This document shows, piece after piece, positions 27,444-36,317 of a DNA stretch of 64,000 nt (the stretch's first letter is position 1; every line of letters begins with the position of its first letter). Under the pieces are notes generated by a model. That model was not told where the DNA came from, ran no database searches, and worked only from the letters and a program-made list of their open reading frames with translations. A program made the translations under genes and the position numbers. This DNA comes from Candidatus Polarisedimenticolia bacterium (GTDB lineage Bacteria; Acidobacteriota; Polarisedimenticolia; Gp22-AA2; AA152), in contig DASYRE010000048.1 of the NCBI GenBank assembly GCA_036004685.1, forward strand, positions 1-64,000. Direction: 5' to 3'.

Positions 27444-27551
27444 AATCGGTTCACCGCCCTCCGATCCGGACGAAGCGATCGGCGGGCGAGGCATCGCAAG
27501 GCCCGGTCGCGGGGGCGGCCGGGGGGTCGGGTCGTTGGGGAGCTGCCTTCC

Positions 27552-28673
27552 TTGAGCAAGCGTGATTACTACGAGGTTCTCGGTGTGTCCCGGAGCGCCG
27601 GAGTCGCCGAGATCAAGAAAGCCTATCGCCAGCTGGCGATGCGCTACCATCCCGACAAGAACCCCGGGAACAAGGAAGCCGAGGACAAGTTCAAGGAGGC
27701 CGCGGAAGCCTACTCCGTCCTCTCCGATCCCGAGAAGCGCCAGAGCTACGATCGGTTCGGGCATCGGGGCGTCGCCGCCGGGGGGTTCAGCGGGTTCGAC
27801 CCGGAGATCTTCGCCGATTTCGGGGACATCCTCGGGGACATGTTCGGCCTCGGCGACCTGTTCGGCGCCGGGCGCCGCGGAGGGGGCGGCTCCCGCCGCG
27901 GCGCGAATCTTCGCTACGACGCCGAGATCAGCCTGGAGGAGGCCAACCAGGGATCCGAGCAGACGATCGAGGTGCCGCGGCTGGAAACCTGCGCGGCCTG
28001 CCGGGGAAGCGGCGCGGCCGATCCGTCGTCGCTCGCGGTCTGCGATCTCTGCGGCGGCCGCGGAACGATTCATCTTCAACAAGGCTTTTTCAGCATTTCT
28101 CGGACCTGCGATCGCTGCCGCGGCGCGGGACGGATCATCGCCAAGCCCTGCGCGTCCTGCCAGGGGGCGGGAAGGCTCCGGAAGGAAAGGACGATTCGCT
28201 TCCGAATCCCGCCGGGAGTGGAGGACGGCACGCAGATGCGCATCGCCGGAGAAGGCGAGGCGGGGACGCGCGGCGCTCCAGCGGGCGACCTCTTCGTGGT
28301 CATCCACGTCGCGCCGCATCCCGTCTTCAAGCGGGACGGAAGGGATCTCTATTGCGAGCTGCCGATCACCTTCTCCCGGGCTTTTCTCGGAGGCGAGGCG
28401 AAGGTGCAAACGCTGGACGGGCCCGAGAGGATCCGCATCCCCGAGGGGGCGCAGACGGGCGCCTCGCTGCGGATGAAGGGGAAAGGGATGCGTTCCGTCA
28501 ACGGCTCCGGGCGCGGGGATCTCTACGCCGTCCTCCGGGTGGTCACGCCGAAGCCTTCCCGGTCCAACAAGAAGCTGGCGGAAGTCTTCCGGCAGCTCGC
28601 GGAGATGGAGGGAGAGGAGCCCGACCTGGAGGACCGTGATTTCATGGATCGGGTCAAGGACTTCTTCGCCTAG
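27552..28673 (+). CDS. dnaJ: Chaperone protein DnaJ
   Basis: 373 residues. J domain with the HPD motif ([10 protein letters not shown]), a Gly/Phe-rich linker (about 75-115), and four CxxCxGxG zinc repeats ([32 protein letters not shown]) followed by the substrate-binding C-terminal domains. Stimulates DnaK ATPase. Starts with TTG at 27552, 108 bases after dnaK. That gap is GC-rich and holds no clear promoter. Confidence 0.97.
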   Translation: MSKRDYYEVLGVSRSAGVAEIKKAYRQLAMRYHPDKNPGNKEAEDKFKEAAEAYSVLSDPEKRQSYDRFGHRGVAAGGFSGFDPEIFADFGDILGDMFGLGDLFGAGRRGGGGSRRGANLRYDAEISLEEANQGSEQTIEVPRLETCAACRGSGAADPSSLAVCDLCGGRGTIHLQQGFFSISRTCDRCRGAGRIIAKPCASCQGAGRLRKERTIRFRIPPGVEDGTQMRIAGEGEAGTRGAPAGDLFVVIHVAPHPVFKRDGRDLYCELPITFSRAFLGGEAKVQTLDGPERIRIPEGAQTGASLRMKGKGMRSVNGSGRGDLYAVLRVVTPKPSRSNKKLAEVFRQLAEMEGEEPDLEDRDFMDRVKDFFA

Positions 28674-28711
28674 ACCCTCGGGATCGTTCACTTCCTTGCC
28701 GGTTTTCCATC

Positions 28712-29506
28712 ATGCCATTCCGGTTCTTCGTCCCGGAAGCACGCGAAACGGGACAGATGGTCGCGGTGCGCGGGGAGGAATTCCATCATCTCCGGAAGGT
28801 CCTTCGCCTGCAGCCGGGAGACACGCTGTCGCTGTTCGACGGGCAAGGACGCGGCTTCGAGGGGCGGCTCGTCGAGATTCTGCGCGGCGAAGCGCGCGTT
28901 CGGATCGGCCGCGAGGAATCCTCTCCGGAATCGCCGCTGCCGCTGACGTTGATGGCGGCGCTGGCGAAAGGAGAGAAGTTCGACCTGGTCGTCCAGAAGG
29001 CGACCGAGCTCGGCGTGCACGCCATCCAGCCTTTCTATTCGAAGCACGCCGACGTCCGGCCGGCGGCCGATCGGGACTCCCGAAAGCCGGAGCGCTGGAG
29101 GCGGATCGCGTTGTCGGCCTGCAAGCAATCGGGCCGGACCCGGCTTCCTCTCCTGGAAGATCCGAGAGCTCTGGGGGAGATCCTCGCCCGGACCTGCCGG
29201 GGAATCGGCGTCGCCATGGACCCGGAGTCTTCGGAAGGCCTGGGACCCGAGGCTCGGGCGGCGCTCTCGGGGGCGAGCGCGGTGACCGTGGCGGTGGGGC
29301 CCGAAGGGGGATGGAGCGACGAAGAGCGGGAAGAGTTCCGCCAGGCAGGATTTCTCCGGCTTCGCCTCGGCCCGAGGACTCTTCGCACCGAGACGGCCGC
29401 CATCGTTTCGACCGCCATCCTGCAATTCGTCGCGGGGGATCTGGCGGAGGCCGCCGGCGGCGACCCTCCCGGCCGGACGGATAAAACGCTCAAAACAAAG
29501 GTGTAA
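28712..29506 (+). CDS. rsmE: 16S rRNA m3U1498 methyltransferase RsmE
   Basis: 264 residues. A PUA-like N-terminus (MPFRFFVPEA, EEFHHLRKVLRLQPGD) precedes a SPOUT methyltransferase domain with the trefoil-knot SAM site VAVGPEGGWSDEEREEF and LRLGPRTLRTETA. It lies 38 bases after dnaJ, a common neighbour arrangement. The end is close to the pilT promoter. Confidence 0.95.
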   Translation: MPFRFFVPEARETGQMVAVRGEEFHHLRKVLRLQPGDTLSLFDGQGRGFEGRLVEILRGEARVRIGREESSPESPLPLTLMAALAKGEKFDLVVQKATELGVHAIQPFYSKHADVRPAADRDSRKPERWRRIALSACKQSGRTRLPLLEDPRALGEILARTCRGIGVAMDPESSEGLGPEARAALSGASAVTVAVGPEGGWSDEEREEFRQAGFLRLRLGPRTLRTETAAIVSTAILQFVAGDLAEAAGGDPPGRTDKTLKTKV

Positions 29507-29510
29507 CTGA

Positions 29511-29539
29511 TTGACTTCCCCGCTCGGGGGCCCTAGATT
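29511..29539 (+). promoter_or_regulatory. Sigma-70-type promoter of pilT
   Basis: TTGACT (29511-29516), a 17-base spacer containing the inverted repeat CCCCGctCGGGG, and TAGATT (29534-29539). It lies 34 bases before the pilT ATG at 29574, which has GGAGGAGT upstream. Confidence 0.6.
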
Positions 29540-29573
29540 CTCCGACGCGGCCAGGGCCTCTCGGAGGAGTGGA

Positions 29574-30755
29574 ATGGAAATCAACGATCTGCTCAAAATC
29601 GCTACAGAACGAAAGGCGTCGGACCTCCATCTGAAAGTCGGCAGCCATCCGGTGATTCGCGTGAACGGCAGGCTCATGCCCCTGGCCGAGCTGGCCCGCA
29701 TGACTCAGGAAGACACGATCGCCATGGCCTTTTCCATCATGAGCGGCCGTCAGAAGCAGAAGTTCAAGGATCATTTCGAGATCGACATCGCCTATTCGGT
29801 GCCCGGCCTGGGGCGCTTCCGGGTGAACATCTTCCAGCAGCGCGGCACCGTCGGGCTGGTGCTCCGGGTCATTCCCGCCAAGATTCTGACGTTCAAAGAG
29901 CTCCTTCTGCCGCCGGTCATCGAGACGATCTCCAATGAATCGCGCGGCCTGATCCTGGTCACCGGCACGACCGGTTCCGGAAAATCGACCTGCCTGGCCG
30001 CGATGATCGACTACATCAACAGCACGCGGACCGAGCACATCATGACGGTGGAGGATCCCATCGAGTTCCTGCACCGCGACAAGAAGAGCCTCGTCAACCA
30101 GCGGGAGGTGGAGGTCGACACCAAGAGCTTCTCCGGCGCGCTGCGCTCGGCGCTGCGCCAGGACCCGGACGTGATTCTCGTGGGTGAGATGCGCGATTAC
30201 GAGACGATCGAGACGGCGCTGACCGCCGCGGAGACCGGGCACCTGGTGCTCAGCACCCTGCACACCCTGGACGCCACGGAGACGGTGAACCGGATCATCT
30301 CGGTGTTCCCGCCCCATCAGCAGAAACAGATCCGCCTGCAGCTGGGGGTCGTGCTCAAGTCGGTCATCTCGATGCGGCTGCTTCCCCGCGCCGACGACCG
30401 CGGGCGCGTGCCGGCGGTGGAGGTTCTGAGGACCACCGGCTACATTCGCGACTGCATCGAGAACAAGGAGAAGACGAAGCTCATCCGGGACGCCATCGCG
30501 GCGGGCACCTCGCAGTATGGGATGCAGACGTTCGACCAATCGATCTACACTCTATACAAGCGCGAGCTGATCACCATGGAGGAAGCGCTGCGCCGGTGCA
30601 CGAACCCCGAGGAGTTCAAGCTCAAGCTCCAGGGGATCGAGTCGACCGCCGACGCCGCCCGTGGGGAGATGGAGGGGACGCTCCGGAGCGCCGAGGACCG
30701 GCCCCGGGCCAATCCCGCCTTCGAGCTCTCGCGAGCCAAGTTCGGCAAGAGCTGA
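29574..30755 (+). CDS. pilT: Twitching motility ATPase PilT
   Basis: 393 residues from the ATG at 29574, chosen for its GGAGGAGT and because translation upstream would cross the promoter. It powers retraction of type IV pili at the inner-membrane base. Motifs: an N-terminal PAS-like domain (KASDLHLKVGSHPVIRVNG), Walker A GTTGSGKST, Asp box EDPIEFLH, Walker B DVILVGEMRD, and His box STLHTLDA. The C-terminal AGTSQYGMQTFDQS resembles PilT more than PilB. No other pilus gene is adjacent except the degenerate GspE-like gene about 8 kb upstream. Confidence 0.94.
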   Translation: MEINDLLKIATERKASDLHLKVGSHPVIRVNGRLMPLAELARMTQEDTIAMAFSIMSGRQKQKFKDHFEIDIAYSVPGLGRFRVNIFQQRGTVGLVLRVIPAKILTFKELLLPPVIETISNESRGLILVTGTTGSGKSTCLAAMIDYINSTRTEHIMTVEDPIEFLHRDKKSLVNQREVEVDTKSFSGALRSALRQDPDVILVGEMRDYETIETALTAAETGHLVLSTLHTLDATETVNRIISVFPPHQQKQIRLQLGVVLKSVISMRLLPRADDRGRVPAVEVLRTTGYIRDCIENKEKTKLIRDAIAAGTSQYGMQTFDQSIYTLYKRELITMEEALRRCTNPEEFKLKLQGIESTADAARGEMEGTLRSAEDRPRANPAFELSRAKFGKS

Positions 30756-30846
30756 GTCCATCGTCCGGCGATTCCGCCTCTCCTTCCCGAAGCGGCCTGG
30801 GAAGGGGGGCGCATTTCCACGTTCAGCGATCGGAGAAGGATTCGAG

Positions 30847-33522
30847 ATGACGGGACGCCAGGAACCCTGGAAGGGACGCGACATCCGGCAGGGATTCCTG
30901 CGCTTTTTCGAGGAGCGCGGGCACCAGGTCGTTCCCAGCTCTTCGCTCGTCCCTGCGAACGATCCGAGCCTTTTGTTCACCAACGCCGGCATGAACCAGT
31001 TCAAGGAGGTGTTCCTGGGCCGGGAGAAGCGCCCGTACCGCCGCGCCTGCTCCTCCCAGAAGTGCCTGCGCGTCTCCGGAAAGCACAACGACCTCGAGCA
31101 GGTCGGCCGCACGCCGCGTCATCACACCTTCTTCGAGATGCTGGGGAATTTCTCCTTCGGCGATTATTTCAAGTCCGAGGCCATCCCGATGGCCTGGGAG
31201 CTGATGACGAAGGTCTACGGAGTCGACCCCGCGTTCCTGTGGATCACCGTCTTTCGCGAGGACGACGAAGCCTACGGCATCTGGACCCGCGACGTGGGGC
31301 TGGCGCCGGCGCGCGTGCTTCGGATGGACGAGGCCGACAACTTCTGGTCGATGGGCGAAACGGGGCCTTGCGGGCCCTGTTCGGAGATTCACATCGACCG
31401 CGGGGAGAAGCACGGCTGCGGCCGGGCCGACTGCGGCGTCGGATGCTCGTGCGATCGCTTCATGGAGCTCTGGAATCTGGTGTTCATGGAGTTCGACCGG
31501 CAGAAGGACGGCTCCCTGCGGCCGCTGGCGGAGCGGGGCGTCGACACCGGCATGGGTCTGGAGCGCATCGCCGCGACGCTCCAGGACGTGGACTCGAACT
31601 ACGACACCGATCTCCTGCGGGAGATTCTGGAGGAAGGCGCCCGTCTTCTGGGGGTGGCCCCGGGGGCGGCGCCGGGCTCCGACGTCTCCCTGCGCGTCAT
31701 CGCCGACCACGTCCGGGCCGTGACGTTTTTGATTGCGGACGGCGTCGTGCCGGCCAACGACGGCCGCGGTTACGTTCTGCGGCGCATCCTGCGCCGCGCC
31801 ATCCGGCACGGGCGGATGCTGGAGCGCCGCGAGCCCTTCCTGCACCGCCTGACGCAGAAGGTGGTGGATCTGAACGCCGCCGCCTATCCGGCTCTGGTGG
31901 AATCGCGCGAGTTCGTGGCGCAAGTCTGCCTGAGGGAGGAGGAGCGGTTCGCCTCGACGCTCAGCGTCGCCCTCAACCTTTTCGACGAGCTGGCGGCGAA
32001 GTTCCGGCAGAAAGGGGAGAAGCAGGTGCCCGGCGCCGAGGTGTTCCGGCTCTACGACACCTTCGGGCTTCCCCTCGATCTCATGGTGGACGAAGCCGAG
32101 AGCCTCGGCTTGAGCCTCGACCAGGCCGGCTTTGACGAGGAGATGGAGCGCCAGAAGACGCGCGCCCGGAAATCCTGGAAGGGAGGGGAGGCGGCTCCCC
32201 GGGCCTTCCGCGAGGATCTCGTTGGACTCGCTCCGACGCGGTTCGTGGGGTACGCGCAGCTGTCGGCGGACGGGTGCCGGGTTCTGGCCTTGCGCCGCGA
32301 AGGAGAGACCGTCGACGCGCTGCGGGAGCGGGAGACGGGCGAGGTGCTGCTCGACGTGTCCCCCTTCTACGCCGAGGCGGGCGGCCAGGTCGGCGACATC
32401 GGCTGGCTGACCGGGCCGGAGGGCAGGGCGGAAGTCCTCGATTGCAAGCTGGCGGCCCCCGGGGTGAGGCTCCACAGCGTGCGCCTCGAAGCCGGCGCGC
32501 TGCGAACCGGGGACCTCCTCTCGGCCCAAGTCGACGCTTTGAGAAGGGCCGAAGTCGCGCGCCATCACACGGCGACCCACCTGCTCCACGCCTCGCTTCG
32601 GGACGTGCTCGGAACGCACGTCAAGCAGGCCGGCTCCCTGGTCGCTCCCGATCACCTCCGGTTCGACTTCAGCCATTTCGCGCCGGTGGCTCCTCCTTTG
32701 GTGACGCAGGTGGAGGATCTCGTCAATGAGGTGATCCTCTCCGACCTTCCGGTCACGGCGGAGGAGATGCCCCTCGAGGAAGCGCTCGCCACGGGGGCCA
32801 TGGCCCTGTTCGGAGAGAAATACGGCGATCGGGTCCGGGTGATCCGGATCGGGGATTTCTCGACGGAGCTCTGTGGAGGGACCCATACGGGGACCACGGG
32901 AGAGCTGGGACTCTTCAAGGTGACGGGGGAGCGGGGGATCTCCTCCGGCGTGCGGCGCGTGGAGGCGCTGAGCGGCGAGGCTTCGCTCCGGCGGTTCCGG
33001 GAGGACGCCGCGATCCTGGCCGACCTTCAGCAAAAATTCAACGTCGATCGCGCCGCGCTCCCCGAGGGGGTGGAGCGGCTCCTCCAGCAAAACCGCACCC
33101 TCGCGAAGGAGCTCGAGAAAGTGAAGCTGCAGCTGGCGACCTCGGGAGGGACCGGCGAGGAGAGCCTGGTCCGGGAGGTCCGGGACGTCAAGGTCCTTCC
33201 GATGTACGTCGAGGGACTCGACAAGAAGGCGCTTCGGGAGCTCGCCGATCGCCGCCGCGGGCAGATGGGGAGCGGCGTCGTGGTGCTGGGAACCAATCCG
33301 GAGCCGGATCGCGGCATGATCCTCGTCGCGGTCAGCCGGGATCTGATGGGAATTCTGGATGCGCGCGCCATCGCCGGGGAGCTGGCGCGCGGCTTCGACG
33401 GGCGGGGCGGAGGAAGGGCGGACCTGGCGGAGGCCGGCGGCCGCTCCACCTCGGAAGGGATCCGCCAGGCCCTGTCGAGGACTCCGGACGTCGTCCTCCG
33501 GCAGATGGAGGCCGAGAAATGA
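30847..33522 (+). CDS. alaS: Alanine-tRNA ligase
   Basis: 891 residues from the ATG at 30847. Class II aminoacylation domain at the N-terminus (IRQGFLRFFEERGHQVVPSS, NAGMNQFKEVFLG, GCGRADCGVGCSCDRF), then an editing domain with the metal-binding HHTATHLLHASL and CGGTHTGTTGELG, and a C-terminal oligomerisation/DHHA1 domain. The usual gene length is about 875. It overlaps the following transglycosylase by four bases. Confidence 0.97.
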   Translation: MTGRQEPWKGRDIRQGFLRFFEERGHQVVPSSSLVPANDPSLLFTNAGMNQFKEVFLGREKRPYRRACSSQKCLRVSGKHNDLEQVGRTPRHHTFFEMLGNFSFGDYFKSEAIPMAWELMTKVYGVDPAFLWITVFREDDEAYGIWTRDVGLAPARVLRMDEADNFWSMGETGPCGPCSEIHIDRGEKHGCGRADCGVGCSCDRFMELWNLVFMEFDRQKDGSLRPLAERGVDTGMGLERIAATLQDVDSNYDTDLLREILEEGARLLGVAPGAAPGSDVSLRVIADHVRAVTFLIADGVVPANDGRGYVLRRILRRAIRHGRMLERREPFLHRLTQKVVDLNAAAYPALVESREFVAQVCLREEERFASTLSVALNLFDELAAKFRQKGEKQVPGAEVFRLYDTFGLPLDLMVDEAESLGLSLDQAGFDEEMERQKTRARKSWKGGEAAPRAFREDLVGLAPTRFVGYAQLSADGCRVLALRREGETVDALRERETGEVLLDVSPFYAEAGGQVGDIGWLTGPEGRAEVLDCKLAAPGVRLHSVRLEAGALRTGDLLSAQVDALRRAEVARHHTATHLLHASLRDVLGTHVKQAGSLVAPDHLRFDFSHFAPVAPPLVTQVEDLVNEVILSDLPVTAEEMPLEEALATGAMALFGEKYGDRVRVIRIGDFSTELCGGTHTGTTGELGLFKVTGERGISSGVRRVEALSGEASLRRFREDAAILADLQQKFNVDRAALPEGVERLLQQNRTLAKELEKVKLQLATSGGTGEESLVREVRDVKVLPMYVEGLDKKALRELADRRRGQMGSGVVVLGTNPEPDRGMILVAVSRDLMGILDARAIAGELARGFDGRGGGRADLAEAGGRSTSEGIRQALSRTPDVVLRQMEAEK

Positions 33523-34229
33523 TTCGCCGGGCGGTGCGGAAAGCCGTGGCGATCGTCTTGATGGTCCCGATCGGGGCTGCCGCGGCCTTCGCCGACTCCA
33601 TCTACTATCAGAAGGAGAAGGACGGCACGATCCGTCTGACCAACGCCCCCGAAGGGAGCGGTTATCACACCTATCTCACGACGGGCCATTATTCGCCGTC
33701 CGCCGAAGTGAGCGGCGAATACTCGAATCACATCCGCAGCGCGGCCAGCGAATCCGGCGTGGATCCCAACCTCGTGAAGGCGGTCATCTCCGCGGAGTCG
33801 AACTTCGATCCGCGCGCCATCTCGCCGAAAGGCGCCCGCGGGCTCATGCAGCTGATGCCTTCCACCGCCTCGCGCTTCGGGGTCAAGGATATCTTCGATC
33901 CGGCGCAGAACATCTCCGGCGGCGCGCGCTATCTCCGGTATCTCCTGGACCTCTTCGGCGGCGACCTGGTGCTCGCCCTGGCCGCCTACAACGCCGGGGA
34001 GAAGATCGTCCAGAACAATCGGGGAGTTCCGAACTACCGCGAAACGCGCGATTACGTCGACCGGGTCCTGACGCGGTACGGGCGCCCCGCGCTGGGCGCG
34101 CGGACCCGCTCTTCGAAGCAGTCGGGAAAGGCTCCCGCGGCGCGCAAGAGTCCGATTTATCGGACCGTCTCCGGCGACGGCGCTCTGGTTTTCAGCGACA
34201 GTCCGATCCCAAAGCCCGTCCAGGACTGA
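33519..34229 (+). CDS. Lytic transglycosylase (SLT family)
   Basis: 236 residues. A signal peptide (about 1-25) leads to a short DUF4124-like segment (IYYQKEKDGTIRLTNAPEGS), then an SLT domain with catalytic Glu in ISAESNFDPRAIS, GARGLMQLMPSTA and LALAAYNAGE. Cleaves peptidoglycan to 1,6-anhydro-MurNAc ends in the periplasm. The ATG overlaps the alaS stop. Confidence 0.93.
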   Translation: MIRRAVRKAVAIVLMVPIGAAAAFADSIYYQKEKDGTIRLTNAPEGSGYHTYLTTGHYSPSAEVSGEYSNHIRSAASESGVDPNLVKAVISAESNFDPRAISPKGARGLMQLMPSTASRFGVKDIFDPAQNISGGARYLRYLLDLFGGDLVLALAAYNAGEKIVQNNRGVPNYRETRDYVDRVLTRYGRPALGARTRSSKQSGKAPAARKSPIYRTVSGDGALVFSDSPIPKPVQD

Positions 34230-34295
34230 CGGCCCCCCGCGCTTCCTCGAAGAAGACTCTGCCTCCCTCCGCGGAACCGCCGCGAGGATGTCGCC

Positions 34296-35399
34296 ATGTC
34301 CCCCAGCATGTCGCCGAAGATGATGAGGCGCCTGGAACGGCTGCCGCGCGTGGAGCTCCACCTGCACCTGGAAGGAAGCGTGACGCTGCGGCGCCTGCGC
34401 CGGCTGTGGCCCGGCCGCCGGCGGGAGAGAGGCCTTCCCGGGGACCCCGCGCAAGCGTACCGGCACCGCAGCTTTACCGATTTTCTGCGGCATTTCGCGA
34501 TGGTGACCCACGCCCTCCGGAAACCGACCCACCTGGCCCAGGTGACCGCCGATCTGAGCCGCTTCCTCGGACGCCAGCGGATCGTGGCGGCGGAAGTCTT
34601 CCTTTCTGCCGTGATTTTCACCCGCCGGGGAGTTCCGTTCCTCGAAATCCTGGATGCCGTCGAGGAGGCGGCGCGCGACGGGGCGCGGCGGGGAGGGCCT
34701 TCGATTCGCTGGATCCTGGACGGGGTCCGGCAGTGGGGCGTGCGCGCCCTGGAGGAGACCCTGGAATGCGCCCTCTCCTCGCGGGGGAGAGTCCTGGGCA
34801 TCGGGCTCGGCGGCGACGAGCGGTCGGTGCCGGCCCGCGAGTTCGCGGCCCTGTTCGCCGAGGCCCGGCGCTCGGGCCTCCGGACGGTCGCCCACGCGGG
34901 GGAGTTCGACGGAGCGCGCTCGCTGCGCGACGCCGTGGAATGGCTCGGCGCCGAGCGCATCGGTCACGGCATCCGGGCTCTGGAGGATCCCGGCGTGACC
35001 CGGCTGCTGAAGCGCGAGGGCGTTCCGCTGGACGTCTGCCCCTCCAGCAACCTCGGGACCGGGGTCGTGGCGCGCTGGCGGGACCATCCGCTGCCGCGCC
35101 TCGTGCGATCCGGAATGCGCGTCTCCCTGAACAGCGACGATCCCGCCCTCTTCCGGACGAGTCTGGCGGAGGAGTACCGGCGGGCGCACCGCCTTCTCGG
35201 GTTCTCTCCGTCGGCCCTTTATCGAATCCACCGGCAGTCGCTGCGGGCGTCGTTCCTGCCGGAGCGGGAGAAGAGGCGCCTGCTGGCGGAATCGCGCCGG
35301 ATCTGGGGAGGAGGAGCCGCCGGGCCCGAGGCCCGGGAGCGCGCGAGCGGCCGGGAGGAGAAAGCTATTGGTCGACGCACCGCTTCAGGTCGCGCCTGA
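34296..35399 (+). CDS. Adenosine deaminase-family hydrolase
   Basis: 367 residues. The TIM-barrel metal-dependent deaminase motifs are all present: VELHLHLEGS (Zn-binding HxH), HAGE (catalytic Glu and Zn His), ERIGHGI, and NSDDPALF (Asp-Asp). Deamination of adenosine or a related purine is inferred; the family also contains adenine deaminases and futalosine pathway enzymes, so the substrate is open. It ends 35 bases inside the convergent AraC-type gene. The spacing of 66 bases after the transglycosylase suggests read-through. Confidence 0.88.
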   Translation: MSPSMSPKMMRRLERLPRVELHLHLEGSVTLRRLRRLWPGRRRERGLPGDPAQAYRHRSFTDFLRHFAMVTHALRKPTHLAQVTADLSRFLGRQRIVAAEVFLSAVIFTRRGVPFLEILDAVEEAARDGARRGGPSIRWILDGVRQWGVRALEETLECALSSRGRVLGIGLGGDERSVPAREFAALFAEARRSGLRTVAHAGEFDGARSLRDAVEWLGAERIGHGIRALEDPGVTRLLKREGVPLDVCPSSNLGTGVVARWRDHPLPRLVRSGMRVSLNSDDPALFRTSLAEEYRRAHRLLGFSPSALYRIHRQSLRASFLPEREKRRLLAESRRIWGGGAAGPEARERASGREEKAIGRRTASGRA

Positions 35400-36096
35400 A
35401 GTTCTTCGGGGAGGCGTTCTGGTAGCGGACGAAATTGCGGTGGAAATCGCGGTAATTCTGGTAGCCGACGAGCGCGGCCACCTTGGAGAGAGCCGGGGGA
35501 CCGCTGTGCATCAACTCCTGCGCCCGCCGCAGCCGGACGCGGTGCAGGTATTCCGTCAGCGTGATGCCGCACTCGCGGCGGAAGAGCGTCGAGAGATAGG
35601 TCCGCGAAAGCCCGAGGTGGGCCGCCACCTCCCGCAAGGAGATCTTGCGCTGGTAGCTCTCGTGGATGAAGGCCTTGGCGCGGCACACCGCGGGGTGCTG
35701 TCCCTCGGATCCGCCGCGGAAGGGGGCGACGATGCGCCAGTAGCGCTCCTCGAAGGACGACCGGAGCTCGGCGGCCGAAGCGAGGCGCGAGAAGACCTCG
35801 ATCAGGATCGCGCGATTCTCCAGACGGCGTCCTTCCTCGGCGGCGCCGCGCCAGACGAGACGGTTGACGTTGCACAGGAGCTCGAAGGCGTACAGGGAAG
35901 CGATCTTCAACTCGGACGGCTGCACGTTTCCCAGGGACCGCGCGATCTCCTCGAACGGGAGCCGCGCGCCTTCCAGATCGAACGACGTCAGCCGCTCGAG
36001 AAAGGCCCGCTCGCTGGGCGCGGGAAATCGAAATCCCGCGGCGTCCGCGAGCGTGACGGGGGGAAGCGGAGGGAATGGACGGAAGCCGAATTCCAA
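35365..36096 (-). CDS. AraC-family transcriptional regulator
   Basis: 243 residues. The C-terminal AraC/XylS domain (about 145-235) has two helix-turn-helix units: SLREVAAHLGLSRTYLSTLF and LSKVAALVGYQNYRDFHRNF. The N-terminal region (about 20-140) is helical with no cupin motif that I recognise, so the ligand is unknown. Its 3' end overlaps the deaminase gene by 35 bases in the convergent direction. Upstream lie a 22-bp palindrome and a good promoter on the same strand, consistent with autoregulation. Confidence 0.9.
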   Translation of the reverse strand: MEFGFRPFPPLPPVTLADAAGFRFPAPSERAFLERLTSFDLEGARLPFEEIARSLGNVQPSELKIASLYAFELLCNVNRLVWRGAAEEGRRLENRAILIEVFSRLASAAELRSSFEERYWRIVAPFRGGSEGQHPAVCRAKAFIHESYQRKISLREVAAHLGLSRTYLSTLFRRECGITLTEYLHRVRLRRAQELMHSGPPALSKVAALVGYQNYRDFHRNFVRYQNASPKNFRRDLKRCVDQ

Positions 36097-36119
36097 GCGA
36101 GCTGCCTCGTTCCGAAGGT

Positions 36120-36141
36120 TTCCATCCGCGCGCGGATGGAA
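36120..36141. repeat. 22-bp perfect palindrome in the AraC-gene leader
   Basis: TTCCATCCGCG followed by its exact complement CGCGGATGGAA, 36120-36141. It starts 24 bases upstream of the AraC ATG and lies downstream of the predicted -10 (36166-36171), so it falls in the transcribed leader. It could be an operator for a dimeric regulator or an mRNA hairpin. It is not followed by a T-run, so it is not a terminator. Confidence 0.7.
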
Positions 36142-36165
36142 GACTCTGGGGCACAGGATGGCCGA

Positions 36166-36194
36166 ATCTTAGCGCCCAGTGCGGATTGTGTCAA
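36166..36194 (-). promoter_or_regulatory. Sigma-70-type promoter of the AraC-family gene
   Basis: On the minus strand, TTGACA (36194-36189), a 17-base spacer and TAAGAT (36171-36166). Initiation near 36159 would give a leader of about 60 bases containing the palindrome at 36120-36141. Confidence 0.6.
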
Positions 36195-36317
36195 TGGTCG
36201 ATCCGCGGCCGGGAGGAATTCCGGCGCCCCGGCGCGCCGGGAACCGCCCCGCGATGAGATAGAATCCGGCCTCATGGCGCCGGCCGCCCCGGGCGGCCGC
36301 GGCGCCGAGAGGAGCCG

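Noticed and set aside
25485-28691. Very long open frame antisense to grpE, dnaK and dnaJ
   Set aside because: It arises from GC-rich codon structure on the opposite strand; the plus-strand chaperones are unambiguous.
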